Assembly (NCBI RefSeq): GCF_964355755.1
Contig: NC_092676.1
Location: forward strand, 7,670,288 to 7,734,287
Direction of reading: 5' to 3'
Source of the DNA: Antedon mediterranea
Taxonomy: Eukaryota; Echinodermata; Crinoidea; Comatulida; Antedonidae
DNA: 64,000 bases
Position numbers and translations under genes: made by a program. Positions 1 to 14,200 of the stretch are shown piece after piece; position 1 is the stretch's first letter; every line of letters starts with the position of its first letter. The notes under the pieces were generated by a model. It worked only from the letters and a program-made list of their open reading frames with translations. It did not search any database and was not told where the DNA came from.

Positions 1-574
1 CAACATGGATAACAATTATAGAAAGTTATATGAAAAAAAAAATAAATATATATATGCACAGTTTGGCCAATAATCTCTCAAATTAGAGTCATTATTAAGT
101 GCGCTAGTTGCAAGATGGTCAGCGTTCGTGATGATGGTTTGGGGGAATTTCTTCATAATAGTTAATATTATGTTTTTGCTATCACAGATTTTCTCTACTT
201 CACAATTTATGCATAGTTATCTCAGTTGCATGTTTTAAAGTTTTTCTCAAGGAAACAAAGGGGGAAAATGAGGATATTATTTTGTTCTTAATCTTAGCAA
301 TCAGCACATGGGTGTCACAAGACATTGTCCAATATGGAGGGCAAGGAAATAACTAACAACATTTCTTGGCTTTCTTATTGGTCAATGTCTTCATGACACA
401 AAACAACTAACACTAAACGTGTTTGATGTATTAATGTTTAACTCGGTATAGAAAGCTAACTGCAGTCATTATGCCCAAAGGGTAATGATAGGTGAAGTCA
501 AGAATTGATAGCTACAAAATGTGAGAAGTTAGCTCACTATATGAGAACACTAGTGAGGTTGAGTTTGATATTGA

Positions 575-690
575 GGGCTATAACAATACTGAATTAAGGG
601 CTACTACAATACTGAATTGAGGGCTACTACAATACTAAATTGAGGGCTACTACAAAACTGAATTGAGGGCTACTACAATACAACATATGA
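575..690 (+). repeat. Short 23-bp tandem repeat
   Basis: About five imperfect copies of a unit built on GGGCTACTACAATACTGAA with a 23-base period, within otherwise unremarkable intron or intergenic DNA of the first 1.4 kb, where I see no exon. Confidence 0.8.
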
Positions 691-1482
691 AACAACTTAT
701 GAGAATGCTATTGAGGTGGAGTTCTGAATTGACGGAGATAGTACTATTACTTCAATACTACAGAGAGCACAAGTGAGGTGGAGTCCAGAATTGAGGACAT
801 GCAGTTACATATCATATCTGCTGTACTCAAAACTGGTCACCCTCTTGCTAAGTGAATACATCATAGCCAGCCAGTAAACACTAAAGATCAAATTGAGGAG
901 CTTTACAATTCAATAGGGCCTTGAGGCATTGGATGGGTACAGTCCAATTGAGAGGATCTCCAGATTCTTTGAAATACTGGAAATCACTCGATTGGACAAT
1001 ACCGATGCCAATCATTACAACCAACTTAATACAAAAACAACCAACTTAATAACGATGGGCAACAGTCTTTAGTTTTGAGAATACTTTGTTCTGTATGTAT
1101 TGTCACACAGATACCATAAAACCAAAAAACAAACAACTAATAGCAGCATTGAGTTTTCTCAAATATTCCAAAATAAATACCCGATCATTTATAGTTTGTT
1201 ACACAGGTACATGGCCCAAAAATTTTAAAAAGTTTGCAAATGCATTCAAATCTACCAGTTTCTGAACCAAATATCTAAACCTCTTAAAAACACCGAATGT
1301 ATAATATTTTACCTATTTACCATACCATTGTAATGTTGATGTTTCATAATTAACTATCAAGCCTTTATTATCATAAATCATAAACAATAAATATTCATTA
1401 AAAAACACCGGTCAATTTTAGTCATTCTGAACAGATTGAATACATTAAACCTTTATTAAAGTTTCTAAGGACACCAATATAA

Positions 1483-1644
1483 AGCTCTGTCTACACTATC
1501 AAACTTGATGTGACAACAAAATGTGATGTGCCCATATATGGACATGATGATGTCATATCACTACCATATTTAGGCCTATCACTACCATAATTGGGCGCAT
1601 CACACTTTTTTTTCAAACTAGTTTGATAGTGTGTAGATAGAGCT
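1483..1644. mobile_element. MITE family A (AGCTCTGTCTACACTATC ends), full copy
   Basis: 162 bases with terminal inverted repeats AGCTCTGTCTACACTATC and the reverse complement at the right (with one or two changes), flanked on both sides by TAA. The 3-base TWA duplication suggests a PIF/Harbinger-type element; this is inference. The interior is nearly palindromic and has CCATATATGG. Other members: 5490-5612, 10941-11101, 12300-12459, 16638-16750, 34554-34709, 36605-36772, 49895-50027, 51426-51496. Confidence 0.85.
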
Positions 1645-2460
1645 TAAAACAAAACCTTAGTATGCCCATATTCAGGGACACTCAAATTAAGGGAAGACAT
1701 AGAGTAGTGTAGACAGAGCTTAAAACACTATGAGCATGCCGATGTTCAGGGACACTCCAATAAAGGGGAGACATACAGTAGTGTAGACAGAGCTTAAAAC
1801 ACTATGAGCATGTCCATATTCAGGGACACTCCAATAAAGGGGAGACATACAGTAGTGTAGACAGAGCTTAAAACACTATGAGCATGCCCATATTCAGGGA
1901 CACTCAAATTAAGGGAAGACATACAGTAGTGTAGACAGAGCTTAAAACACTATGAGCATGCCGATGTTCAGGGACACTCCAATAAAGGGGAGACATAGAG
2001 TAGTGTAGACAGAGCTTAAAACACTATGAGCATGTCCATATTCAGGGACACTCCAATAAAGGGGAGACATACAGTAGTGTAGACAAAGCTTAAAACACTA
2101 TGAGCATGCCCATATTCAGGGACACTCAAATTAAGGGAAGACATACAGTAGTGTAGACAGAGCTTAAAACACTATGAGCATGCCGATGTTCAGGGACACT
2201 CCAATAAAGGGGAGACATACAGTAGTGTAGACAGAGCTTAAAACACTATGAGCATGCCGATATTCAGGGACACTCCAATTAAGGGAAGACATACAGTAGT
2301 GTAGACAGAGCTTAAAACACTATGAGCATGCCGATATTCAGGGACACTCCAATTAAGGGGAGACATACAGTAGTGTAGACAGAGCTTAAAACACTATGAG
2401 CATGCCCATATTCAGGGACACTCCAATAAAGGGGAGACATACAGTAGGTCCTGAAGGTGT
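1630..2460 (+). repeat. 74-bp minisatellite, about 11 copies
   Basis: Starts of GAGCTTAAAACACTATGAGC are spaced by 74 bases (for example 1716 and 1790). Part of each unit, GTGTAGACAGAGCTTA, is the right end of the neighbouring MITE A; the rest (CAGGGACACTCCAATAAAGG) resembles the terminal sequence of a second TIR family. The array stops at 2447-2493 with GTCCTGAAGGTGTCCCCTTA...CCACTGTA, the right end of that second family. Confidence 0.93.
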
Positions 2461-3300
2461 CCCCTTAATAGGGTTCCACTGTATGTAGTAAACAAGACAT
2501 TTATGTATGTTAGTTATTAACCATAAGAGGATTACTTATAAACATTATACCAGCAAGTGTATAACAAAAATACTTCAATTTGATGTATTCCAGATGCGTG
2601 CATGATATTTTATAATAAACAAAACTAGATAAAAGATTAAAAAGTACTATTATGCATCTCTGTGTGTTAAAGGATTTTTAAACTGTGTTGAGAATTGAAA
2701 TTATTTTCTTTGGGGAGTTTCAATATGCCTTTTAATGTTCTGTTATTATCAGATTCAGAAAGGGTACGGTACACAGAAAATATAAAACAGAATACAGTAA
2801 ATATATATGAGGCCTGGCCTTGAAGTTGTAATAAACGGCCTAACCTACCCATTTTAAAATATCAAACTCTTGTTCATGAAAAAAATATAGTACTGTATGT
2901 GTATTTTGCAATTATTTAAGTCGTTTCCATTGAAAATCTATTAAGAAAGTTTTTTACGGCACTTTTGTAAATAAACTGCAAACCCGAATGACGTCATGTT
3001 TGGTACCTATCTGTTCGAAAATATATCAGCTAACATAATTTTTAACAACCTAAGGGATTTTCGTTATCTAGCCAATGGAAATTGGTTTTATTAAGGTGTT
3101 AGGTTGCTAAAATTTCTAACAAGAATTTGTGAATCCTTGACTGTGATTGGCATAGAGAAAAATTATGCTCTCTGATTGGCTGACGCTTTTGTTTACGATT
3201 AAACAGCATGGCACACAAAATAATGCATTTACAAAAAATAAGACATAATACACAAACAACAAAACAACTATAAGTATGTAATATAATAAGAACACTCTTA

Positions 3301-3507
3301 AGCCTGTTTTCCTGTCGACATTATTCGACGCTATCGTCGTTGAACTGTTAACGATCAACGACGACGACGATCGTTTTGAAATGATAACGATAGCGAGTAC
3401 CTTTTCCTGTAAATTGTAAACATTTCAATGTTTACGTACAAGATTTTCGATAATCGAATAACGTCGACAGTCGACAGCATCGAATAACGTCGACAGGAAA
3501 ACAGGCT
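3301..3507. mobile_element. MITE family B (AGCCTGTTTTCCTGTCGAC ends), TTA target duplication
   Basis: 207 bases; the first 28 bases are the inverse of the last 28 with one mismatch. TTA flanks both sides (3298-3300, 3508-3510). A related longer copy lies at 50359-50752. TWA duplications and G/C-rich ends are in keeping with Harbinger-type MITEs. Confidence 0.85.
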
Positions 3508-3585
3508 TTAAGGGTACATCATCAGGCCCAAACCAAGTGTCCCCCTAATAGGGGTGTCCTCTGAATAAGGCTTGCAAACATTATA

Positions 3586-5197
3586 CAGTAGAACCTCTTA
3601 TTTGGGAAATATATACATTAACACAAAAGCCAACCTCTATTCAGGGGACACTTTCTCATAACATGAATGAGGAGAAATATATACATTAACACCAAAGCCA
3701 ACCTCTATTCAGGAGACACTTTCTCATAACATGAGTGAGGAGAAATATATACATTAACACCAAAGCCAACCTCTATTCAGGGGACACTTTCTCATAATAT
3801 GAATGAGGAGAAATATATACATTAACACAAAAGCCAACCTCTATTCAGGGGACACTTTCTCATAACATGAATGAGGAGAAATATATACATTAACACAAAA
3901 GCCAACCTCTATTCAGGGGACACTTTCTCATAACATGAGTGAGGAGAAATATATACATTAACACAAAAGCCAACCTCTATTCAGGGGACACTTCCCCATA
4001 ACATGAGTGAGGAGAAATATATACATTAACACCAAAGCCAACCTCTATTCAGGGGACACTTTCTCATAACATGAATGAGGAGAAATATATACATTAACAC
4101 AAAAGCCAACCTCTATTCAGGGGACACTTTCTCATAACATGAATGAGGAGAAATATATACATTAACACAAAAGCCAACCTCTATTCAGGGGACACTTTCT
4201 CATAACATGAATGAGGAGAAATATATACATTAACACAAAAGCCAACCTCTATTCAGGGGACACTTTCTCATAACATGAATGAGGAGAAATATATACATTA
4301 ACACAAAAGCCAACCTCTATTCAGGGGACACTTTCTCATAACATGAATGAGGAGAAATATATACATTAACACAAAAGCCAACCTCTATTCAGGGGACACT
4401 TTCTCATAACATGAATGAGGAGAAATATATACATTAACACAAAAGCCAACCTCTATTCAGGGGACACTTTCTCATAACATGAATGAGGAGAAAAATATAC
4501 ATTAACACAAAAGCCAACCTCTATTCAGGGGACACTTTCTCATAACATGAATGAGGAGAAATATATACATTAACACAAAAGCCAACCTCTATTCAGGGGA
4601 CACTTTCTCATAACATGAGTGAGGAGAAATATATACATTAACACAAAAGCCAACCTCTATTCAGGGGACACTTCCCCATAACATGAGTGAGGAGAAATAT
4701 ATACATTAACACCAAAGCCAACCTCTATTCAGGAGACACTTTCCCATAACATGAGTGAGGAGAAATATATACATTAACACCACAGCCAACCTCTATTCAG
4801 GGGACACTTTCTCATAACATGAGTGAGGAGAAATATATACATTAACACCAAAGCCAACCTCTATTCAGGAGACACTTTCTCATAACATGAATGAGGAGAA
4901 ATATATACATTAACACAAAAGCCAACCTCTATTCAGGGGACACTTTCTCATAACATGAATGAGGAGAAATATATACATTAACACAAAAGCCAACCTCTAT
5001 TCAGGGGACACTTTCTCATAACATGAGTGAGGAGAAATATATACATTAACACCAAAGCCAACCTCTATTCAGGAGACACTTTCTCATAACATGAATGAGG
5101 AGAAATATATACATTAACACAAAAGCCAACCTCTATTCAGGGGACACCTATCACTTTCTTTGGTCCAGAAAGTGTCCCATTAATAGGGGTTTTACTG
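3586..5197. mobile_element. TIR element (CAGTARAACC ends) filled by a minisatellite
   Basis: Left end CAGTAGAACCTCTTATT at 3586, right end AATAGGGGTTTTACTG ending at 5197; these are imperfect inverted repeats. The right subterminal GTCCAGAAAGTGTCCC corresponds to the GTCCTGAAGGTGTCCCC at 2456, so two members of one family sit here. No transposase frame was seen; the inside is almost wholly the 68-bp array. Confidence 0.65.
3605..5145 (+). repeat. 68-bp minisatellite, about 22 copies
   Basis: Units start AGGAGAAATATATACATTAA and continue with GCCAACCTCTATTCAGG and GGACACTTTCTCATAACATG; period 68 (starts at 3670 and 3738). Copies differ by few substitutions that recur in blocks, which indicates amplification of multi-unit blocks. 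Located in the intron after TGFBRAP1 exon 15 (or downstream), about 110 bases from the exon. Confidence 0.95.
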
Positions 5198-5256
5198 CAT
5201 TTCAATTCATTAAAAAGTGTTACAATACAATATTAGAAAATTTGAAATGTTCTTAC

Positions 5257-8200
5257 CTCTAACTTTTTGGTGAAGACTAGAAATTCTAAATATCTTATGA
5301 TAGCTTTAGGGTAGGAACTGAGGAATGCTATGACATCATCTGGACGAAGACGCTCACTTGATGTCTCTGTTGCTGGCCGTTCTGTAAAAATCTGTACAAA
5401 AGAAAATTATAAACTGAATGTTATTATTGTAAGTATATTAAATTGTTTGTATTATAGTACATGAGTACAGCAAGGAGGAAAATCCAAACTCAAACTTTAT
5501 GTAACAAAAAAATGTGGTGCACCCATACACGGACATGATGATGTCATATCACTACCATATTTGGGCACATCACACTTTTTTGTCAAACTAGTTTGATAGT
5601 GTAGACAGAGCTTTTGAGAGAGACACGTGTTCCTCCACCAACCTCAAAGCTTACAAACACATTACATAAAAATGATCAGATTTCTAATTTACCATAACAG
5701 CCTTTTCTTGGTTCTTGCGTAACGCCCAGTCTATATGCCGCCAAAGTAAATCATGCTCACTTAATCTATACAATAAATTAAATCAACACTCAAAATTATG
5801 AATTTAATTAATCTCAAAGAAAGGAGATTTTGTTACAATGCTGTCTATTCCACTCCAGTGTTCAAATGATGTATAATTAAGTAAGTAACTAAGATGTTTA
5901 TTTTACTTATTTTGCTTATTTATTTGTCCGCAAACTTGCATTGCTAAATTAGTTACCAAACAGTTAAACAAGATACGACTATCTTTTAAATGATAAGGCA
6001 AACAACATATTAACATTTTAACTTACACAGATAGAAAATTAAAAACAAATTCAAAACCTGGAAAACTATCATCTTGTAAAACTCCATCAGACAACCTAAA
6101 ATATGAAAGAAATATATTAACTGCATGAATCCAACCATCCACATTTTCAATACATGTGTTTTCATTTCTTTCTTATACTTAGATGAATCACAAAATTAAG
6201 GTTACGAATAGGGGGCACTGCACTACAACTAGCAAAGTTACAGGACTCCTAGCAACCAATATCATCTATTTATTGCCAGATGAAGATTTGTTGAAAACAC
6301 GTCGCACACGCACGAATTCATGAATAGTTTTATGTCAAGAATTATATACAGATATTTAATGCAAAAACCAGATGAAAACATTTTTCGAACACTTACATCA
6401 AATCACATATTATGTACAGTATTTTATCCAACATTGTGTAAATAATATATTCAGAACAAATAAAGTTTAAAAACTAGGAGTACAGGTACTTTCGTTCACA
6501 GTCAATAGTGAGAAATAAAATAGGCACCATAAAGGACAAAAAATATAAAGAGAAAATCAAATATATTTTGATCTAAATATTAAAAAACAATACAGTGAAC
6601 TACTTACTTGACCCAAATTTGAAGAGCGCTTTCGTTATCGCCGTGTAAACGACTGAGTGTGGCGAGGGCGTGGTGACAGTCGTTCTTCTCTAGTATCTTA
6701 AAGCTATCCTCAAGTTTACACGCATTTTCTGTTGATACTAACTTTTGTAATTTAATTAAGTCACATTCTGCGTACAGTTTTAAAAGCGTAGTGTCAACAT
6801 CCTGCAAGCAAGAATATATTTGAAATCAGAAAATTTTTTTTATAAAATCATGTTAAAAAACAGAATAAAATTGTACTATTTATACACTAAAGAGTCAGTG
6901 GCTACTATAAAAATAATGAAAGTTTATGAGTGTGATGGTACAAATAAGTTTATGAGGTAAAGATGAAATTCTCTTTCACAAGGTCAAGCCTGAGAAAAAA
7001 TATAATTTCATATTTCACCGAATGGAATTATTTGTACCATCGCACGAATATAAACATATTCATTATTTGTATATAACATGTAAGTAGATTCTTGTCATTT
7101 CCATTGTTCTGACCTTGTTGTGAAGGAGAGATCACGTTGTAAGCGTCGCTGCTATTGTAATTCATGCAGATCAGAGTAATATTACATGATTGTTAAATAG
7201 TATGTACTATTACATGCCATGTGATCCACAATGGTCCAATCAAATGAAAGGAATTTATTTAGGTGTTATATAATAATAAACATGACCAATACTAACGAAA
7301 AATCACTCACCTCTTTCATATCAATGGCAAGAGAGGATCCCCTAATGTCTTCCAACATGCCAATAAGAAATCTTTTACATTCATTAAGCCTTGCTTTATC
7401 ACTCCGAACTATCTGCCTAATGTCGGCAAAATCGTGGAGGGGTGGTTGTGCACGACTGAATTTTGTACTGCTTGGGAGAAGGTTAGGGAATAAACTTATC
7501 AACTGAAAAAAATAATAATAACTTCATTTACATTTGAGAGAAAAGCCTATATTCAAATTAACACAACAATTGGAAGTTTGGCTTTAACCGATGTAGTGCA
7601 TCATCCAATATCTACGATTTTTTAGTCAGGTCAGACGAAATTAGAACAGAATTTATTTTTTGTAGTAAATATCTGTAGTTGAAGAAATTAGCGTAATGTC
7701 CATAAAACCAAACATGGCCGCTATATACAGTATTTTTCTATATATCAGGTATAGTCTAGGCAATCTAGAATTTACAGTCAAAAAATTTGCAAACAAAGCT
7801 TTTATTTTTTTTAATTGAGGGGGGACAATATATCTTTAAACTATATATCAGAGTCTGGTTATACCTGCATTATGATTGCATTATTATAAAAGAAGTATTA
7901 ATTCAGCAAAAAAACTATTACATTACTTACCTCCCTAATATCAAGCTTGCCATCCTTAAATAATTGGGATGCTTCTTCAAATTCATATTGAGCTAATTTG
8001 ATAAATCCAGCTTGTTGCTGGATGCGGATATACATCTAATGAAGGCAAAAGCAAAAATGTGTTATTTCTTCTATATACTGGCTAAACAGTAGCAGTAACA
8101 GAGGGAATCTTAGGCAGTGTTTTTGCAGCCAAAAATTAACCAGTAATTCAACGATAAACTGCCTGTGGAAACAGGGTTTAACCAATTGTCTTATTCAAAT

Positions 8201-11200
8201 CAGACAATTATCGGATAAATGCGATAATTTTTAACCTTTGACCTAAAAAAATTGTTGTAATGTGATTGGGCATCTGGTTGTTTAGTAATGACTGACTATA
8301 GGTTAAAAGATTAACCGATAATTTTGTTTTGGCTGTGGAAACACGGCCCTATATATTTTTTTTTTCTGTTATCATATTATTTTACATTTAATGGAATCAT
8401 GTAACCATTGAAAATGACATTTTAGGAATTGTACAATTTAAAACTTACCCTCCTAAACATTTCTTTACTTAATCCGGTTTTTCTGGCATTTTTTGCGAGT
8501 GTTAGCGCTTCTTCGACTCTCTTATCTGCTAACAATGCTGTAATCTGGGAAAACAAAAACAGTGTGGCCTTTGACATTCTGCCTATTACAAGATTACTTC
8601 ATGATGATTCTCAAAAAAATACGAAAAGATTTTCAAAGACTTTCATTGTCTATAGCAATAAATATTTTGTAGATAAATGTATTGAAAGAGTTTATTTTAC
8701 CTGCTTTTCTACTGGTAACGGTACTAACGAATACACCTCCTTATTAGACGCAATGTACAGTTTACCATCATAATCACCAAGAATTTTACCCCCCGAAAAT
8801 GGAATAGTCTGTTTCTGTTGTTGATCTAAAACACTGAAACAAAAAAAAGGCTAAATATTCAAAACTACTACTAGCTACAAGTAGTATTATATTATCTGGT
8901 GGTAGTCTTCTTGGATAAGGCCTCAAACTGGAGGTTCATTGTACACATCTGGCTTGTGTGCCCTCTTAAAGTACCCAGTTCATGCGCAATTCAGCCCAGT
9001 TATCTGCAAGTCACAGGTTATTCCCAACATTTATTGATTGTCCCATCTAGGTATCCTTTGCTAAGGATATAGGACACGTGGAAAAACTTAGGAGATAGCA
9101 CCAACCATTATCAATTTAAAAGCATAGAAACACTCTAAAATGCTCACTGATAATATAATCAATTGACTGAGATTTGAACCTGGAATCTTATGCTTACTAT
9201 GCAGGCATCCTACCCTTAGACGATTAATGATTTAGTTCAATTCATTGTAAAAAATCTCTGTACCTATGTACTGTAAGGAATTCCTCATCTAATGCAACAA
9301 TATATGGAAACGCGTAGCACACACCACAGACTGATTCAGACCACTTCAAAGGAGGGCGCTGTGACATCCCTGCCGACGTTACAAACATTCCCAACGCACC
9401 TGGTCCACTAAGCAGAAATTCCTCCTACCAAATATAAAATTTAAAATTTGTGGAGATAGTAGTTTAGAAGTAATACACAGTCCATGGATACTGTATATAT
9501 TGTAAACTTCTATTAAATTAGATTTGATACAATATTTAAAGTGGAGCTCCACCCAGAAAATTACTATTTTTCATACATTTCAACTATTATTTAAAAATAT
9601 CATCCCCCATACTTCATATTTTTTTGAATTTTTTTTCAATGAGTACGAGTTTCTTGAAAATCACGCCTTTTTGCGTTTTGGGGGGATACCTTGTAATTTC
9701 CTATTCTTTTACATGCAAAAGGGGGGTATATTTGAATAATCCTAAAAAATTAATTTCTTCACTAAAAAAAAAATTTTAAATGTAGTTTTATGTAATTTTT
9801 CCAGATCTTTCTATTTCTGGTATAGTTATCGCGTATACATTGCGCAATTTTGCGTAAATAGACACTTTCCCCCATTCGGGTCCAATTGGGTTTTTTATTT
9901 TGCTAGGGAGTATGATCACGTGACATTTTTCACAATCACACTACTGCAGCTGGCGATCTGTTATTTTGTCGCGATGTTATTTTTGACGGGCAAAAAGTAT
10001 ATTAAAACATTCTGAATGTGACCCTATCATGTTTCACAGTGTAATAATGTGATTATGAGACTTAATACAAAAATGTCAAATCTAACGAGATTTGAGAAAG
10101 ATGTGGCTATATATTCAATAAAGCTAGGCCTAGACCTACTAGAGTGTAGGTATGTACCGATGCTGCTTGGGCTCCAGCTGCTAGGCTGACACTCAGCAGT
10201 GAAGTTTGTTCTGCTGTCACCCAACCTCGGCCTACCCATATGGGCCATGATAGGGTGCCTGAATAGTTGCTTTTCAGTCAGGCCTAAGCTTCCACATCGC
10301 TTTACTACTCTTGTTCTGTATAGGATTTTGTGTTTCACAATTCTAATGTGCGAGAAAACCCAGGAATGATAAATGGGGCGAAACGACCAAGAATTTTCAA
10401 ACCCATGAATGCATATAGGCCTAGACAAAAAATTCAAGGCTAGCTAGGCTGAGCAGACGGCTTAGCTAGGCCTAGCTTAAAGTTAATAAACAATCTGATA
10501 AGATTATTATGCTGTTGTTGTACAGTGCAAATCATGAGGTTACAATACATGTAAATTATACCAGGGAGTTGCTCCCTGATTATACTGACATTTTTATCGG
10601 AAATATTACTTAGGCCTAAAACAAATCGTATAAAATGTATTCCCAATTTTTCGACACATAATTTACCAAAGGGGAGACATTTCACCCATGCGTTCACCGG
10701 CGACTAAAACGCGTCAGTTGCTAAGTGTAACGCGTTTCGCGACGTATTGTAAACTAATAACCCCTAAGTTACTGAAAAAGTGTAATGTATTAAAAAACAC
10801 TATTTTCTGACCGATTTTTTAAAAACGAGTTTTTGGAAAATATTTCCGTATTTTCCCTGTTTTTTTTATGTAATCACTTTCAATTAAACATACTTAAACA
10901 TAATATAAGCTGAGAAAGTCTGAGTGTAGCTCCACTTTAAAGCTCTGTCTACAATATCAAACATTATGTGACGAAACATTTGATATGCTGTACCCATTAT
11001 ATGGACATATGATATCACTACCATATTTGGGTATACCACTACCATATTTGGGCACATCACACCTTTTTTTGTCAAACTAGTTTGATAGTGTAGACAGAGC
11101 TTTATTGTCATTTTAATTAATATCTATTATTATACTGTAATTTGAGAGTTGCTAGGATTTACCTTGCCTACTCTCTTTACAACCGGTATTGAGGTCTCGT

Positions 11201-14200
11201 GCTCATATGGAAACAGATCAGTGACATGTAACGTGTCTGTGTCTACCAGACAGTACTCTGTTGCCATAGCGGTACAAACACAGTATCGATCCATACTCTG
11301 AAATCAATACGATAGTATTCAAGTCAATTTTCTAATAATCATTTAATGAAGTCCCAAATTTCCCAAGATTTACAGCTTTTTTTATACTTTTAACTTCTCT
11401 TCAAAATTAAAATCCATAAAATATAGATGAATGATGCACTTTCAAGATTTTGTGTATACCTTATTACAGAGCCATATATTTAAAGAGTTATGACATTAGG
11501 TTCACAGATTTTATAAAGTCATGTGGTACATTACCAGCCATCTTTGTTATCTAACTAATTCTATGTAGCATATGGAGTTAAGTCCTTTATTATAAAACGT
11601 GTAACGTTCACAAGACTTTACCTATCGAATGTAATATCAAAACAATCAAAAAATGTAAAAACAATGCATTAATTATAAAGAATCGCTAAACGTGCATGCA
11701 TAGAGCGTGCATAAAGCGTGCATAAAGCGCACAATATTTTGGACACAAAAATGGCTTCTAATCCATTCAGCGTTGAAACTCTTTCAATATAATGGCTCTG
11801 CTTACATAGCACTCTCTATTTCGTGGTCCGCTTTATAAAGTTAACCAAAAATTATTTGTTCAAACTTGAGACGAATTGTTTTCATCCGTTTACCATAAGA
11901 ATAGGAACATCTGGTATTGTCACTTCCTTCATCATATTCATCTTATCCTCTGTAATACTGTACAACTGAACAGACTTCTTACGAGTTGCTACACAAATCT
12001 CAATGGCAAATGGGTTACTACCTGTTGGGTTCTCATTTACAGTAAATGATGTCACCTAAAATAAGACAGCCAAAAATATATAAAGTTACCCTAATCACTA
12101 AAATCTAAAACTGACCCAAGTGATGTACAATAACCATTAAAACCAATTTTTTTTAAATCACCCCTGTAACTTTACGATGAAGCCATGTGGTACAATGTTT
12201 TGGAGGTTGGATTACTGATTACGAGTTCAAATCCAATTCTCGTCGCATTGCTTGTATCCTTAGGCAAGACATACTTGGTGTACAAATGGGTACCTGTAAA
12301 GCTCTGTCTATCGTATCAAACTTTATGTGACAAAAAATGGGGTGTGCCCATATATGGACATGAAGATGTCATATCACTACCATATTTAAACATATCTATA
12401 CCATATTTGGGCACATCACACATTTTTTGTAAAACTAGTTTGATAGTGTAGACAGAGCTTGAGGTCAAGACACAACTTGCCTGTTCCATACGTGTTTGAA
12501 AAAAAAATGACCGGGGTAATAATGTGAAACGCTTAGAAGAGAGAATATTATTATGCTATTCAGTGCATTTTTAGTATGCTGGTTTTAATTTTTTTAAATT
12601 TGAAAATTACCCCTTTGATCTTGGCTCCTGATAATATTGGTTCCAGATTAAACATGTTGAGCAGCGTAAGCACATTGTCGCATAAAACCAATATCCTAGT
12701 CAAGGCCGATGCAGCCTTCAACTGGGAGATAGGCTTCCTCTAAAAATTAGAAAATAAAGAAAAATTAATATAAAACATAGTCAAAAAAATAATAAAATAT
12801 ATTAATTATATTCTCTTCACATTACTAATCAAACTGAAAAGGAGGAATATTCCATTCAAAAATAGGGGGTGCAATATGTCCACAAATAGTCCAGGGTTCA
12901 AACCTGACCTAGTGGCCTTTCAACTCCACTTCCTAAGCCCCAAATGAGACTTATAATGAGTTTATAAGCACAATAAATTATAAAATAGTTTATCCATTCT
13001 GTAAGTTGGTCACTGTTGAATGCATATGAAATAAAAAAAATTAATAAATAAATTTTAAAAAGTTAATGCAAACAAAAATGTCTCAAAAACCTCAAAAAGT
13101 GTATAGAGTTTTAACTTACAACAGCCAAGTACTTGTGGGATTGCTTTTCACTTGTAAATGATATCTTGCCATTTGCTTGAACTTTTTCCTCAAGAAGAAA
13201 ATGAACCACAAAGCTTAAAACAATAAGACAATTTTAAACATTGTTAAAACAGTTGTAGCTGTCCAAGTAATTGCCAAGTTACCTAAAGGCCAATTCAGAC
13301 AGCATCATACAACAAGTCCTGGCAAATCGTCTCGTCGGTAGAAAATTAACCAAAAAACCAAAAAAGTTCTCCCTACATTATAAAAACGAGACTCGACACA
13401 ATCTCAAGACGACTCGTTTCCTTGGGATTCACCTCCGACAGCAATGACAAGTCAAGACATTCCATCGGGCCTTGTCATGCAATGATGTCTGAGTTGGCCT
13501 AAGTAATGACACACTAGCATGGTATTCAACATAAAAAAAAATTGTTAACTTGGGTTGGAAAATCTAGTATTTTAGTTAGTTAAAGAATAAGAATCTCACT
13601 AGACATGGAACTCGTCACTTGAGGACGAGTTTGGTTATCCGCCCGCAACAAAACGTATCTTGCGTATTCAAGTACTCATTCAACGTTAAAACTGCCCTTT
13701 CGGTGTAATAACCAAATAAATCACATAAACACAAATCGTGCAAAAAAAATGCTCAAACGTGTTCCCCTGCGGCGTGCGCACGTAAAAATGTGCGCACCTG
13801 GTGGAAATTGTTTGAAGCCTTAAAATGACCTGAAACGTGCTCTAATTTAACCAGAAATTGATTTGAAGCATTTTAAAATTTCAAACGCCATTTACGCGCA
13901 CACATTCTAATGTTACATGCCATTTTTAATTCATAGAAAGTTAGCGTATGATGTAAATTAAACTTTGGCTAAGTTTCAATTAAAAATGTTATTTGGTTTT
14001 TGACTTATGTTAAATACGCGAAATTCATAAAATCGCGCGAAAATCACGTTGCGCAATTGCAAACGTCGTGAAAAGCTTCGCTGCACAACTTCACGTGAAT
14101 GGCGATATGTTGAGAAAGTTACGAAACGTTATGTTTGCAAGTTTTTGAGATACGCGTGACACAAAAAAATACAGAAAGAAAGAAGAAGAAGAAAAAAAAA

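Noticed and set aside
1630-5145. CRISPR-like regular repeats with 68- and 74-base periods
   Set aside because: The units are contiguous with no unique spacers, no cas genes occur, and the host is an animal.
8429-8773. Plus-strand frame of 114 residues
   Set aside because: It lies over minus-strand TGFBRAP1 exons 8 and 9, which have clear similarity and splice sites.
9165-9225. Possible tRNA gene on the minus strand
   Set aside because: Only a box B-like word and some arm-like sequence; no complete cloverleaf could be built, so a SINE remnant is more likely.
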